Translations under genes and position numbers: made by a program | Shown: positions 50,172-58,867 of the stretch, in pieces | Numbering within the stretch: position 1 is the stretch's first letter | Layout of the letters: every line of letters begins with the position of its first letter | Assembly (NCBI RefSeq): GCF_012689525.1 | Contig: NZ_CP051516.1 | Location: 1,302,001-1,366,000 of the forward strand | Reading direction: 5' to 3' | DNA length: 64,000 nucleotides | Origin: Paraburkholderia aromaticivorans | GTDB taxonomy: Bacteria > Pseudomonadota > Gammaproteobacteria > Burkholderiales > Burkholderiaceae | The notes under the pieces: generated by a model | Told to the model about the DNA's origin: nothing | Databases searched by the model: none | Seen by the model: the letters and a program-made list of their open reading frames with translations, nothing else

Positions 50172-50720
50172 ATGCGGATTTCTTCATTTGTGCGTGGTGG
50201 CGCAGCAGCAGTGGCCGCGGTCGCCGCTTTCTCGGCAGCGGCGGCGGAATACCCGATCGGCAAGCAGCAGATTCATGGCGGCATGGAAATCAATGCGGTC
50301 TATCTGCAGCCGATCACCATGGAACCCGAAGGCATGATGCGAAAAGCCTCGGATTCGGACGTCCACCTCGAAGCGGACATTCACGCCGTCAAGAACAATC
50401 CGACCGGTTTCGCCGAAGGCGACTGGATGCCGTATCTGCAGGTTCACTATGAACTGACGAAAGCTGGTTCGACTCAGACGCAAAAGGGTGACCTGATGCC
50501 GATGGTCGCCAACGACGGTCCGCACTACGGCGACAACGTCAAGCTGCAAGGCCCGGGCAAGTATCACCTGAAGATGATCGTCGAGGCGCCGATGCAAATG
50601 GGCCACATGGCTTTCGGCCGCCACGTCGACAAGGAAACCGGCGTGGGTGCGTGGTTCAAGCCGATCACGCTCGAATATGACTTCGCTTACGCCGGCATCG
50701 GCAAGAAGGGCGGCTACTGA
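50172..50720 (+). CDS. ftrA: Periplasmic iron-binding protein FtrA (P19/Tp34 family)
   Basis: A 182-residue periplasmic protein of the P19/Tp34 family, which binds ferrous iron and copper. Residues 1-25 form a signal peptide (cleavage near SAAAA/EYPIG). Metal ligands in the family are histidines and methionines, here visible in HGGMEINAV, DSDVHLEADIHA, and QMGHMAFGRHVD. AAGGAGTTTCA precedes the ATG. It is the first of four genes (ftrA-ftrB-ftrC-ftrD) that in Bordetella, Brucella and Burkholderia cenocepacia form a ferrous/ferric uptake system. A Fur box candidate lies about 130 bases upstream. Confidence 0.92.
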   Translation: MRISSFVRGGAAAVAAVAAFSAAAAEYPIGKQQIHGGMEINAVYLQPITMEPEGMMRKASDSDVHLEADIHAVKNNPTGFAEGDWMPYLQVHYELTKAGSTQTQKGDLMPMVANDGPHYGDNVKLQGPGKYHLKMIVEAPMQMGHMAFGRHVDKETGVGAWFKPITLEYDFAYAGIGKKGGY

Positions 50721-50873
50721 TCGCCGCGCATCATCACGCGTGACAACGCTTTGCCGCTTGGCCGCGCGTGAGTGGATGGCTGAATGAGTGACCGAATGAG
50801 GCTGAACGAGCCAGTGCAGCAGACGGCGCGTTGGCGGCCGACCGCCAACGCGCCGCGTTTTCCGGAAGGGCTA

Positions 50874-51206
50874 ATGAGAATCAACCGAAAGATCGCGATC
50901 TTCGCCGCCACGGTTTTGCTGGCAAGCGCGGCCCAGGCCGCCGACCTGCCGACCTTCAAGCTGGAAATGAACGACGGCAAGCTGAACCCGGCCCGCATCG
51001 AAGTGCCGGCGGGGCAGCGTATCAAGATCGAAGTGCGCAACACGGGCAAAGGCGCGGCCGAATTCGAAAGCGTGCAGTTGCGTAAAGAAAAGGTGTTGGC
51101 GCCGGGCGCGGATTCGTTCGTCGTGATCGCGCCGCTCGAGCCGGGCGAGTACAAATTTTTCGACGATTTCCACCAGCAGGCGCAGGGCGTCATCGTCGCG
51201 AAGTAA
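50874..51206 (+). CDS. ftrB: Cupredoxin-domain protein FtrB
   Basis: A 110-residue secreted cupredoxin-like protein with a signal peptide (residues 1-23, cleavage after AQA). In FtrABCD systems it is proposed to oxidise ferrous iron with copper before transport. The beta-sandwich is seen in KIEVRNTGKGAAEFES, and no classic Cys-His copper set is present, although His occurs in FDDFHQQA. The ATG at 50874 follows CCGGAAGGGCTA; an in-frame start at 50784 lacks this and would hide the signal peptide. Confidence 0.9.
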   Translation: MRINRKIAIFAATVLLASAAQAADLPTFKLEMNDGKLNPARIEVPAGQRIKIEVRNTGKGAAEFESVQLRKEKVLAPGADSFVVIAPLEPGEYKFFDDFHQQAQGVIVAK

Positions 51207-51280
51207 TGGCTTGGGACGCGAGTACAGGCCTTGAATGGCTCGTGCGTTCGCAAAAGCAGTAAGGGTAGAGGGAGAGCTTG

Positions 51281-52126
51281 ATGGGTCAGATTCTATTCAT
51301 CGTATGGCGGGAAAGTGTCGAGGCGTTGCTGGTCGTCGGCATCCTGTACGCGTGGCTGAAGAATGGCGACGACGATGCGCGCCGCGGTTTGCCTTACCTG
51401 TGGGGCGGCGTGGTGGCCGGCGTGATCGCGGCGGTGGCGCTCGGCGCCGCGCTGGTCGGTTTCACCGAAGTGCTCTCCGGCGACGCGCAGGATTATTTCC
51501 AGACCGCGATGGTGCTGGTCGCCTGCGTGCTGATCGTGCAGATGGTGCTGTGGATGAAGCAGCACGGCCGCACGCTCAAGCGCGACATGGAACAGTCGCT
51601 GCAAAAGAGCCAGCGCGATTCGAACTGGTGGGGCGTCGCGTTGCTGGTGGCGTTGGCGATCGCGCGTGAAGGCAGCGAGACGGTGATCTTTCTGTACGGC
51701 CTCGGCTTCGGCCAGTCGGGTCACGTGGACGCCAGCCAGATGCTCGCGGTCGTGATCGGCCTCGCGCTCGCGTTCCTGACCTTCTATGTGTTGCAACTGG
51801 GCGGCAAGATCTTCTCGTGGCGGCTCTTTTTCCGCATCACGGAAATCATGCTGTTGTTCCTCGGCGCGGGCTTGTTCCAGACCGGCGTCGACAAGCTGAT
51901 CGACAAGGAAATCCTGCCGACCATCATCGACCAGATGTGGAATTCGTCGGCGATCCTCGATGATTCGAGCACCTTCGGTTCGCTGGTCGCCACGCTCACC
52001 GGCTATCGCGCTCATCCGGCGCTGATGAATCTGATCGCCTACGCGGCTTATTGGGCGGTGGTCTATCTGCTGGTGCGCCGCGCGAATGGCAAGCCGGCGC
52101 GGCAAGCTGCCGGACGCACGGCATGA
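51281..52126 (+). CDS. ftrC: FTR1-family iron permease FtrC
   Basis: A 281-residue inner-membrane permease with about seven helices and the two REXXE iron-translocation motifs, RESVE (10-14) and REGSE (129-133). It carries ferric iron across the inner membrane. The ATG at 51281 follows GGGAGAGCTTG. It lies between ftrB (74-base gap) and ftrD, which it overlaps by four bases (ATGA). Confidence 0.93.
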   Translation: MGQILFIVWRESVEALLVVGILYAWLKNGDDDARRGLPYLWGGVVAGVIAAVALGAALVGFTEVLSGDAQDYFQTAMVLVACVLIVQMVLWMKQHGRTLKRDMEQSLQKSQRDSNWWGVALLVALAIAREGSETVIFLYGLGFGQSGHVDASQMLAVVIGLALAFLTFYVLQLGGKIFSWRLFFRITEIMLLFLGAGLFQTGVDKLIDKEILPTIIDQMWNSSAILDDSSTFGSLVATLTGYRAHPALMNLIAYAAYWAVVYLLVRRANGKPARQAAGRTA

Positions 52127-53529
52127 GTACGGTAATGAGCCGCCCGGGCCGCCTTGCGGCGGCCGGGCAGTGGATGCAGCGTCATGGTGCCGCGATTCGC
52201 GGCATTCAGTGGGTCGTGGTGGCGGTGTATGCGTTTCTGATTCTGGTGCCGGCGGTGCTGCCGCTGCCGGACGATACGGCGCACTTGTGGAACAACCTGA
52301 CGCTTGCCGCACAGTTCGTGTTCTGGGGTATCTGGTGGCCCTTCGTGTTGCTCTCGATGATCATGCTCGGCCGCGTCTGGTGCGGCGTGCTGTGTCCCGA
52401 AGGTGCGCTCGCCGAATTTGCCAGCAAATACGGGCGAGGCTGGGCGATTCCGCGCTGGATGCGCTGGGGCGGCTGGCCGTTCGTCGCGTTCGGCATCACC
52501 ACCATCTACGGTCAGATGGTGAGCGTCTACCAGTATCCGAAAGCCGTGCTGCTGGTGTTAGGCGGCTCGACATTCGCGGCGATGATCATCGGCCTGCTAT
52601 ACGGACGCGAGAAGCGCGTCTGGTGCAAGTACCTCTGCCCCGTCAACGGGGTTTTTTCGCTTCTGGCGCGGCTCGCACCGTTTCACTACAAAGTCGATGA
52701 AGAGGCATGGCGCCATTCTTATAAGAACGGTGAGCATGGGCATCGCGTGATTCCGATCAATTGCGCGCCGCTCGTGCCGTTGCGCAATATGAAGGGCGCG
52801 TCGGACTGCCATATGTGCGGGCGTTGCAGCGGGCACCGCGACGCGATTGCGTTGACGTGGCGCTCGCCGACGTCGGAAGTCGTGCAGTTGGGCGACAAGC
52901 AGGCCAACGCGTGGGATACCGCGTTGATCCTGTACGGCCTGCTCGGCATCGCGATCGGCGCGTTCCACTGGACGGCGTCGCGCTGGTTCGTCGATCTGAA
53001 GATTTTCTTCGCGAACTGGCTGGTCGATCACGACATCACGTGGCCGCTCGACACCAACGTGCCGTGGTTCCTGTTCACGCATTACCCCGAGCAGAACGAC
53101 GTGTTTTCGTGGCTCGACGGTGCGATGGTGATCGGCTACATCCTCGCCACGGCGCTGGTGTACGGCACCGTGCTGCTGGTACTGCTGATGGGCGCGACGC
53201 GCATGCTGGGGCGCTTCAATAGCGTGCGTCTGCATCATTTGACGCAAGGGTTGATTCCGATTGCCGGCGCGGGCGTGTTTCTCGGCCTGTCCGCTACCAC
53301 GCTGTCGCTGCTGCGCGCGGAGCATGTGTCGTTGTGGTGGGCGTCGGATATGCGCATCGCGATTCTGGCGATTGCCAACCTGTGGAGCGCATGGCTCGCG
53401 TGGCTCGTAACGCGTCGCTATAGCGAGCGCCTCGTTCAACGCGGCCTCGCGATGGTGTGGTTCGCCGCGGCGCTGGCGGTGGTCGATAGCGCATGGTGGC
53501 TGATGTTCTGGGGCTGGGCTTCGAAGTAA
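52123..53529 (+). CDS. ftrD: 4Fe-4S polyferredoxin membrane protein FtrD
   Basis: A 468-residue membrane protein of the NapH/NosR-like ferredoxin group. Cysteine clusters are WCGVLCPEG and WCKYLCPVN, with a further CHMCGRC; at least five helices flank them. In FtrABCD it is thought to pass electrons to reduce or regenerate FtrB during iron uptake. The ATG at 52123 overlaps the ftrC stop as ATGA. A terminator follows at 53574-53607. Confidence 0.9.
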   Translation: MSTVMSRPGRLAAAGQWMQRHGAAIRGIQWVVVAVYAFLILVPAVLPLPDDTAHLWNNLTLAAQFVFWGIWWPFVLLSMIMLGRVWCGVLCPEGALAEFASKYGRGWAIPRWMRWGGWPFVAFGITTIYGQMVSVYQYPKAVLLVLGGSTFAAMIIGLLYGREKRVWCKYLCPVNGVFSLLARLAPFHYKVDEEAWRHSYKNGEHGHRVIPINCAPLVPLRNMKGASDCHMCGRCSGHRDAIALTWRSPTSEVVQLGDKQANAWDTALILYGLLGIAIGAFHWTASRWFVDLKIFFANWLVDHDITWPLDTNVPWFLFTHYPEQNDVFSWLDGAMVIGYILATALVYGTVLLVLLMGATRMLGRFNSVRLHHLTQGLIPIAGAGVFLGLSATTLSLLRAEHVSLWWASDMRIAILAIANLWSAWLAWLVTRRYSERLVQRGLAMVWFAAALAVVDSAWWLMFWGWASK

Positions 53530-53573
53530 CGCATTAACGCTCGCTGCTGCAGTGGTTGGCGCCGGACCAAACA

Positions 53574-53607
53574 AAAAGCCGTGGGATGACACCATCCCAC
53601 GGCTTTT
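53574..53607. terminator. Terminator after ftrABCD
   Basis: A 15-bp perfect stem (53574-53588 with 53593-53607) around ACAC, with A and T runs at its ends. Confidence 0.9.
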
Positions 53608-53654
53608 CCATTTTTCGCATGATCGGCGCATGTTGTAGCGTGTCGCCGTATCGA

Positions 53655-53777
53655 GTGAGAACCAAAAAAAGCGGCCTGGCTTGCTGCGACGGCTGGCTTG
53701 GTGTCTGCACGAAGGGGTCTAGTTCTCACGTGCAAGCCGTCGTGGCTGGCTACTGCCTAACACCTCTCTGGGAGGTG
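53655..53777 (+). ncRNA. Structured intergenic region, possible small RNA
   Basis: Nested inverted repeats: GTGAGAAC (53655-53662) with GTTCTCAC (53722-53729), a CGACGGCT/AGCCGTCG pair inside and after it, and a hairpin CACCTC/GAGGTG (53761-53777). It lies between ftrD and hemP, two iron genes. It might be a small RNA or the 3' end of the hemP transcript. No promoter or T-run terminator was found. Confidence 0.3.
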
Positions 53778-53813
53778 GTCCCCACAATACCCGGTACTGA
53801 CTGCTATTCGTTC

Positions 53814-54074
53814 CTACTTCGTCAGGATCAGCTTGCCTAAGCGCGTGGCCCGCAGCTGGTAGGTCTCGCCGTTATGTACGATGCTGACGTGGCTGTGTCC
53901 TTGCAGCAAAGCGTCGCTGCGAACGACCCGCTCCGACGTCTCGCCCGTCCCGTTAGTGCGATCCGCGCCAGGCTTCTGGCCGGTTACCGTTGCCGTCGAC
54001 GTTTTCGGACGGCTGGTCAGCGCGGCCGCCGGACGGCGCACGCTAAGTGTGGAAGGGCGCGTGAGATCGGTCAT
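53814..54074 (-). CDS. hemP: Hemin uptake protein HemP
   Basis: An 86-residue protein whose C-terminal third (SDALLQGHSHVSIVHNGETY and LRATRLGKLILTK) matches the HemP family. HemP is a small regulator or carrier linked with haem and iron uptake; in Burkholderia multivorans it activates haem receptor genes. The N-terminal half is variable and Ser/Thr/Pro-rich. A Fur-box candidate lies 41 bases upstream. No haem receptor gene is adjacent here. Confidence 0.87.
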   Translation of the reverse strand: MTDLTRPSTLSVRRPAAALTSRPKTSTATVTGQKPGADRTNGTGETSERVVRSDALLQGHSHVSIVHNGETYQLRATRLGKLILTK

Positions 54075-54114
54075 TCGTTTTAGCTGTTGGTCGATTCGAT
54101 GGATTAATTCTAAA

Positions 54115-54129
54115 TGATAACTATTCCCA
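54115..54129 (-). promoter_or_regulatory. Candidate Fur box upstream of hemP
   Basis: TGATAACTATTCCCA on the plus strand, reverse complement TGGGAATAGTTATCA, fits TGNGWANNNTTMTCA and 11 of 14 positions of the Fur 7-1-7 consensus. Confidence 0.72.
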
Positions 54130-54265
54130 TTTACAAGAAAGAGAAATTGATCGGATTTGAGTTTCGATAGTCAGAGGGGCTTAGAGGCGGAGGGAGTCTG
54201 GAGAACGACCGCCTGAACGGTCGGCGGTCTTGCGCTCAATGGCGGGCAGGGCGCCCGCGCGATAT

Positions 54266-54748
54266 TCAATGCAGCGTGCCGGGCTCCTGCTTCGTTTGCA
54301 CGTACTGGCGAATCAGCCGAACAGTATCGATATCGTTCTCCCGATACGCCGACTTCACGATCTCCTGCGTCTGATGCGCGTCGGGATCGGTCGATTCGGG
54401 CAGCGTGGTCGCGTATTCGAAGCGCAGAAACAATTGCAATTCGTCCGGCTGCTCGATGGTCATGGTGAGCGAGCCGCCAACGTAGTCGGCCGTCGGCAGA
54501 ATGTCGTAGCGCACGCTCTGGCTTTCCTCCAGCGTGACGCGGTCGCGCACCGTGGCCTGGCCGTAGTGCAATTCCCGTTCGAGGACGTTGCCTTCGCGCG
54601 AAAGAATTGTGCAACTGTCGAGCCCGATCACGAACAGCTGCGGCTGTTCGGCGCGCAGCACGAGACCTTCCCACAACTGCTCGCGGGTCATCGATTCGAC
54701 AAACGGATTCAACGGGTCGTTGATCTGGATAAGGTGTTCGAAATTCAA
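54266..54748 (-). CDS. DUF1857 / SRPBCC family protein
   Basis: A 160-residue cytoplasmic protein that matches DUF1857, a START/SRPBCC-fold family (AtaL-like). It has the N-terminal strand pattern NFEHLIQIND and a C-terminal helix (SAYRENDIDTVRLIRQYV). The fold usually binds hydrophobic ligands; no ligand is known for this group. It is on the same strand as the OsmC gene upstream (24-base gap), probably cotranscribed. Confidence 0.85.
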   Translation of the reverse strand: MNFEHLIQINDPLNPFVESMTREQLWEGLVLRAEQPQLFVIGLDSCTILSREGNVLERELHYGQATVRDRVTLEESQSVRYDILPTADYVGGSLTMTIEQPDELQLFLRFEYATTLPESTDPDAHQTQEIVKSAYRENDIDTVRLIRQYVQTKQEPGTLH

Positions 54749-54772
54749 AACGACGGCTTCCTATGAAAGCGT

Positions 54773-55171
54773 TTAAGCGACGGCGAGCCCCGAACGGATC
54801 GTGATCGTATGCGTGAGGATCTTGTGAACCGGGCACTGATTGGCGATTTGCAAAAGCCGTTCCCGCTGCTCGTCGGACAGGTTGCCTTCGAGCACGATCT
54901 TACGGTCGATGGTCGTACCCGCGTCGCCGGTTTCGAGCGAGAGCGTCACGCGCACGTCGGCGAGCGGCCAGTCCTTGCGCTGAGCGTACATCTTCAGCGT
55001 AATCGACGTGCACGCGCCGAGGCTCGACAGCAACAGCGAGACGGGCGTCGGCCCGCGATCACCGCCGCCGAGCGACTCGGGTTCGTCGGCAAGCCATGTG
55101 TGCTTGCCGTCGTCGAAAAGGACCTGGAAATTCGTCGAGCCGATGTGGGCGGTGACGGTGGACTCTGTCAT
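54773..55171 (-). CDS. OsmC family protein
   Basis: A 132-residue OsmC/YhfA-like protein. OsmC relatives are thiol-dependent peroxidases; the family cysteines are here in SLGACTSIT (Cys near residue 54) and NQCPVHKIL (near 112). The ATG at 55171 follows AGGAGCGCGC; a start at 55210 is in frame but less likely. It probably forms a unit with the downstream DUF1857 gene. Confidence 0.9.
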   Translation of the reverse strand: MTESTVTAHIGSTNFQVLFDDGKHTWLADEPESLGGGDRGPTPVSLLLSSLGACTSITLKMYAQRKDWPLADVRVTLSLETGDAGTTIDRKIVLEGNLSDEQRERLLQIANQCPVHKILTHTITIRSGLAVA

Positions 55172-55326
55172 GCGCGCTCCTGAACAGGGACGGAAATTGC
55201 CGCGCGCCACGGCCCGTTATCAGTGAACGGCGTGGCGCGCGGCCTGAATTGCTATTGTGAACGAATTTACCGGCCTTCGCGCCCCGGGTTGCGACGCCGA
55301 CGGATCGTGCCGCGCCCGCTGTCGAT

Positions 55327-56205
55327 TCAATGCGTGATCGCGCCCATGCGCCCAGCCTGGTAATCGACGACAGCCTGGCGAATCTCGTCTTCCGTGTTCA
55401 TCACGAACGGGCCGTAGCGCACCACGGGCTCCCTCAGTGGCACGCCGCCCAGCAACAGCACCTCGAGTGGCTCCGCGCCGGCCGTGAGCGTCACGGAGTC
55501 GCCATCGTTCTGAAACACGACCATTTTCTGCGCGTCGATTTCCTGACGCGCTTCGCCTTCGCCGTAGAAGCCTTTGCCGGACAGGCTATATGCAAACACG
55601 CGATAGTCGGCCGGCACCGGCTGCTGGATCGTCGCGCCCGGTTGCAGCGAGAAATGCTGGTACAGGATCGGCGTACGCGTTTCGACTGCCGCCTTGACGC
55701 CGAGCGCTTCGCCGGCGATCACCTTGACGCGCACCTTGCCGTCCGCGGACGTCGCCACCGGAATGCTCTCTGACGGCATTTCCTGATAACGCGGCTCGAT
55801 CATCTTGTCGCGACGCGGCAGATTCACCCAGAGCTGCAGTCCGTGCACGCGTCCACCCGTGCGGACGAACGACGGGTCCGGCATCTCGCTGTGCACGACG
55901 CCCGCACCCGCGGTCATCCATTGCACGTCGCCGGCGTGCAGGGTGCCGGAGTGGCCGGCCGAATCCTTGTGGCCGAACTGGCCCTCGAGCACGTACGTGA
56001 CCGTTTCAAAACCGCGATGCGGATGATCGGGCGCGCCTTTGGCCTCGCCCGGCGCGTAGTCGATCGGGCCCATTTCGTCGAGCAGCAGGAACGGATCGAA
56101 GTCCATCAACAGGCGGGTCGGAAACGGGCGGTGGACGATAAAGCCGCCACCCTCGGTCGTGCGAACGGCCGGAAACGTGCGTTCGATCGTGCGGGTCGTG
56201 CTCAT
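55327..56205 (-). CDS. Pirin family protein
   Basis: A 292-residue bicupin of the pirin family (YhhW-like, quercetin 2,3-dioxygenase activity in some). The metal site is in the N-terminal cupin, with histidines in DHPHRGFETVTY and LHAGDVQWMTAGAGVVHSE. The ATG at 56205 follows TGAGGTGACTTTG; an upstream GTG (56214) is in frame but lies within that ribosome-binding sequence. It is divergent from a LysR regulator gene, which probably controls it. Confidence 0.92.
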   Translation of the reverse strand: MSTTRTIERTFPAVRTTEGGGFIVHRPFPTRLLMDFDPFLLLDEMGPIDYAPGEAKGAPDHPHRGFETVTYVLEGQFGHKDSAGHSGTLHAGDVQWMTAGAGVVHSEMPDPSFVRTGGRVHGLQLWVNLPRRDKMIEPRYQEMPSESIPVATSADGKVRVKVIAGEALGVKAAVETRTPILYQHFSLQPGATIQQPVPADYRVFAYSLSGKGFYGEGEARQEIDAQKMVVFQNDGDSVTLTAGAEPLEVLLLGGVPLREPVVRYGPFVMNTEDEIRQAVVDYQAGRMGAITH

Positions 56206-56327
56206 CAAAGTCACCTCAAAAAATGGGGAATAGCGTTATTTTTGAAACATGGAGCTATTATAGGGACCGTTTTCCGGGGTGCCAGCCGCCCTCACGCAAT
56301 GGATTGTTCTATTACTGGAACGATGAG

Positions 56328-57317
56328 ATGAAGATCGATTCACATAATCTGAATGACCTGATGTATTTTTCGCAGGTCGTTGAACATGGCGGGTTTTCCG
56401 CCGCCGAACGCGTGCTGGGGATTTCCAAGTCGCGGCTGTCGCGCCGGCTGACCGAGCTGGAGGCGTCGCTCGGCGTGCGACTGCTGCAGCGATCCACGCG
56501 CAAGCTGGCACTGACCGAAGCCGGTCAACTGTTCTATCAGCATTGTCAGGCGATGCTGAGCGAGGCGCAGGCGGCCGTCAACGTCGTCCAGCAACTGCGC
56601 TCGTCGCCGCGCGGCACGGTGCGCGTCAGCGTGCCGGTCACGATCTCGCAGACCATCCTGTCGCAGATCCTGCCGGAATTCATGCATCGCTATCCGGAAG
56701 TGCGCGTGGTGATGCGCGTGACGAACCGCGTGGTCGATCTGTTCGAGGATTCGATCGACGTCGCGCTGCGCGTGCGTTCCGATCCGCCCGAAAACGCCAA
56801 CATCGTCGTGCGGCCGCTGTGGCGCACGCAGCAGATGCTGGTCGGCGCGCCGAGCCTGTTGCAACAGAACGCGCCGCCGTTGCTGCCGGCCGATCTGGAC
56901 GGTTTCGAAACGCTCGACGTGCCGACCGGCGACGGACGCCACGTCTACAACCTGATCGCGCCCGACGGCACGCGTCATGCGCACGAACACGAGCCGCGCC
57001 TCGTGACCGCCGATCTGATGACGATTCGTGAAGCGGTGCTCGCCGGCGTCGGTATCGCGGCGCTGCCGGAGATGATGTATGGCGCCGCGCTGCGAGCCGG
57101 GCAATTGTCGCCGGTCATGCCGGGCTGGACCTTTCCGACGCCGCAGTTGTACGCCGTATTCGTGTCGCGGCAGGGGATGGTGCCGGCCGTGCGCGCGTTT
57201 GTCGATTATCTGGTCGAGATGCTCGATCCCGACGACGGTAAACACATCATGGGCGAGTGTCCCGCGCGCGAGGAAAAGGCCGCTGCCGCGCAGCCGATGT
57301 TCGCGATCGCGCCATAG
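56328..57317 (+). CDS. LysR-family transcriptional regulator
   Basis: A 329-residue LysR regulator with the N-terminal winged helix-turn-helix (NLNDLMYFSQVVEHGGFSAA and GISKSRLSRRLTELEASLG), a linker helix and a periplasmic-binding-protein-like effector domain. It resembles the AaeR/DsdC-like group commonly divergent from pirin genes in proteobacteria. The ATG at 56328 follows ACGATGAG weakly; the in-frame start at 56223 lacks family likeness. The 122-base gap to the pirin gene should contain the operator. Confidence 0.9.
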   Translation: MKIDSHNLNDLMYFSQVVEHGGFSAAERVLGISKSRLSRRLTELEASLGVRLLQRSTRKLALTEAGQLFYQHCQAMLSEAQAAVNVVQQLRSSPRGTVRVSVPVTISQTILSQILPEFMHRYPEVRVVMRVTNRVVDLFEDSIDVALRVRSDPPENANIVVRPLWRTQQMLVGAPSLLQQNAPPLLPADLDGFETLDVPTGDGRHVYNLIAPDGTRHAHEHEPRLVTADLMTIREAVLAGVGIAALPEMMYGAALRAGQLSPVMPGWTFPTPQLYAVFVSRQGMVPAVRAFVDYLVEMLDPDDGKHIMGECPAREEKAAAAQPMFAIAP

Positions 57318-57392
57318 CACTTCTTACGGGCCACCACATCGCTTTTAGCATTTAAGCGTGGCCTGTCATGAGTACTTTCAATGGCCGTTTGC

Positions 57393-57421
57393 TTGATTGC
57401 ACGGGCTCGCGGGCCTATAGT
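57393..57421 (+). promoter_or_regulatory. Sigma-70 promoter for the small lipoprotein gene
   Basis: TTGATT (57393-57398), 17-base spacer, TATAGT (57416-57421), about 27 bases before the ATG at 57448. Confidence 0.7.
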
Positions 57422-57447
57422 GAAATCCCTTCGCTAAGGAGTCTCTT

Positions 57448-57570
57448 ATGCGAAAACTCATGGCCGCTATGATAGCCGGCCTGATAGGGCTGACCGCGCT
57501 GTCCGTGTCGATCACGGCTGTCGCATGCGGTGATTCGAGTAGCTATCAATCTTCGACCGATGGCAAATGA
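57448..57570 (+). CDS. Small lipoprotein candidate, 40 residues
   Basis: A 40-residue open frame with AAGGAG 8 bases before the ATG, a good promoter upstream and a terminator downstream. It starts MRKLMAAMIAG, continues with a hydrophobic stretch and has SITAVACGDSSS, a lipobox-like VAC followed by Gly and Asp. The Asp at position +3 after Cys does not by itself decide membrane choice. The mature peptide would be only about 15 residues (Ser/Asp/Gly). Too small for standard gene finders; function unknown. Confidence 0.65.
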   Translation: MRKLMAAMIAGLIGLTALSVSITAVACGDSSSYQSSTDGK

Positions 57571-57603
57571 TCCCGCCGCCCGAAGGCGCCGAGTGCGCAC
57601 AAA

Positions 57604-57635
57604 AAAAGGCCTTCATCTGACGATGAAGGCCTTTT
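57604..57635. terminator. Bidirectional terminator
   Basis: AAAAGGCCTTCATC (57604-57617) pairs with GATGAAGGCCTTTT (57622-57635). It serves the lipoprotein gene and the convergent exbD. Confidence 0.88.
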
Positions 57636-57671
57636 ACTTTTTGGCCCCTGTTTCAAGGGCTTTCCACCACA

Positions 57672-58091
57672 TTACCTGCTTTTCGGTTGTGTCACGAAGC
57701 CGATCTTCGTGAGGCCGCCGGCCTGCGCGGCCGCCATCACTTCCGCCACTTTCTCGTACGGAACCTTGCGGTCCGCGTCCAGATGCAACTCGGGTTGCGG
57801 GTTCGCTTGCGCGGCTTCCGCGATCTTCGCGCTCAGCGCGGCTTCGTCGACCTTCTTGTCGTCCCACGTGACGTTGCCGTTCGCGTCGACCGCGACCGTG
57901 ACTTGCGCGGGCTTGGTGTCTTCCTTCTGACTGCTTGCGTGCGGCAGATCGATTTTGACCGCGTGACGAATCACCGGAATCGTCACCATAAAGACGATCA
58001 GGAGAACCAACATCACGTCGACGAGCGGCGTCATGTTGATTTCGTTCATCAGGCCGTCGTCATCGTCGCCGGCGAAGGGGCTCATTGCCAT
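57672..58091 (-). CDS. exbD: Biopolymer transport protein ExbD
   Basis: A 139-residue ExbD/TolR protein with one N-terminal membrane helix that carries the essential aspartate (MTPLVDVMLVLLIVFMV) and a periplasmic domain. With ExbB it converts proton-motive force into TonB movement for siderophore and haem uptake. It is the last gene of the bfd-tonB-exbB-exbD unit; exbB ends 16 bases upstream. Confidence 0.95.
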   Translation of the reverse strand: MAMSPFAGDDDDGLMNEINMTPLVDVMLVLLIVFMVTIPVIRHAVKIDLPHASSQKEDTKPAQVTVAVDANGNVTWDDKKVDEAALSAKIAEAAQANPQPELHLDADRKVPYEKVAEVMAAAQAGGLTKIGFVTQPKSR

Positions 58092-58107
58092 CGGAGTGCC
58101 TCGTCGA

Positions 58108-58839
58108 TCAGTTCGTGCGTGTGGCGAGACGCAAGCCGTCGCCGCGCTTGGACGACGACAGGCGCGCGCCCGTCACGAAGAATGCATGCAGGCCATGCGC
58201 AAAGCGGCTCAGTTTGGCGACCACCGCCTTGTTGGCGCGCGTCAGTGCGTTGTAGCCGAGCACTGCCGGAATCGCGACGAACAGGCCGAACGCGGTCATG
58301 ATCAACGCTTCACCAACCGGGCCGGCGACCTGATCGATCGACGACTGGCCGCTTGCGCCGATGGCCAGCAGCGCATGATAGATGCCCCACACCGTGCCAA
58401 ACAGGCCGACGAACGGCGCCGTGCTGCCGATCGACGCGAGAATCGCGAGACCGCTCTGCATGCGCGCGACGCTTTCGTCCATCGTGTCCTTCAGGCAGCG
58501 CGTGACCCAGTCCGACACATCCATGCGGTCATGCAGATGCGGCTGCGTCTGATGATGGTGATCGGCCGCTTCCTGGCCCGACAGCGCCAGCGCGAGGAAC
58601 GGATTGTCCTGCGGCGTCGACGAGCCGGCGCCGAGCTTCTTCACGCCGTCGGCGAGATCGTCGGAATGCCAGAACGCCTGCTCGGCATTCTTCGTGAGGC
58701 GGTTCAGGCGCATCACATTCCAGCCTTTGATGACAATCACGCTCCACGACATGACCGACATGATCAACAGCGCGAGCGCGATGCCGCGCGTCACGAAATC
58801 CCCTTGCGTCCAGACGTGCGCCAGTCCGTAGTTCTGCAT
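58108..58839 (-). CDS. exbB: Biopolymer transport protein ExbB
   Basis: A 243-residue MotA/TolQ/ExbB-family membrane protein with three membrane helices (about 17-38, 135-160 and 180-205). The family segment LASIGSTAPFVGLFGTVWGI is clear. It forms the pentameric proton channel with ExbD. A His-rich DHHHQTQPHLHD insertion lies in the cytoplasmic loop. It lies 28 bases downstream of tonB. Confidence 0.95.
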   Translation of the reverse strand: MQNYGLAHVWTQGDFVTRGIALALLIMSVMSWSVIVIKGWNVMRLNRLTKNAEQAFWHSDDLADGVKKLGAGSSTPQDNPFLALALSGQEAADHHHQTQPHLHDRMDVSDWVTRCLKDTMDESVARMQSGLAILASIGSTAPFVGLFGTVWGIYHALLAIGASGQSSIDQVAGPVGEALIMTAFGLFVAIPAVLGYNALTRANKAVVAKLSRFAHGLHAFFVTGARLSSSKRGDGLRLATRTN

Positions 58840-58867
58840 TGCAATTCCTTTTTTTTTAAAAGCTGCC

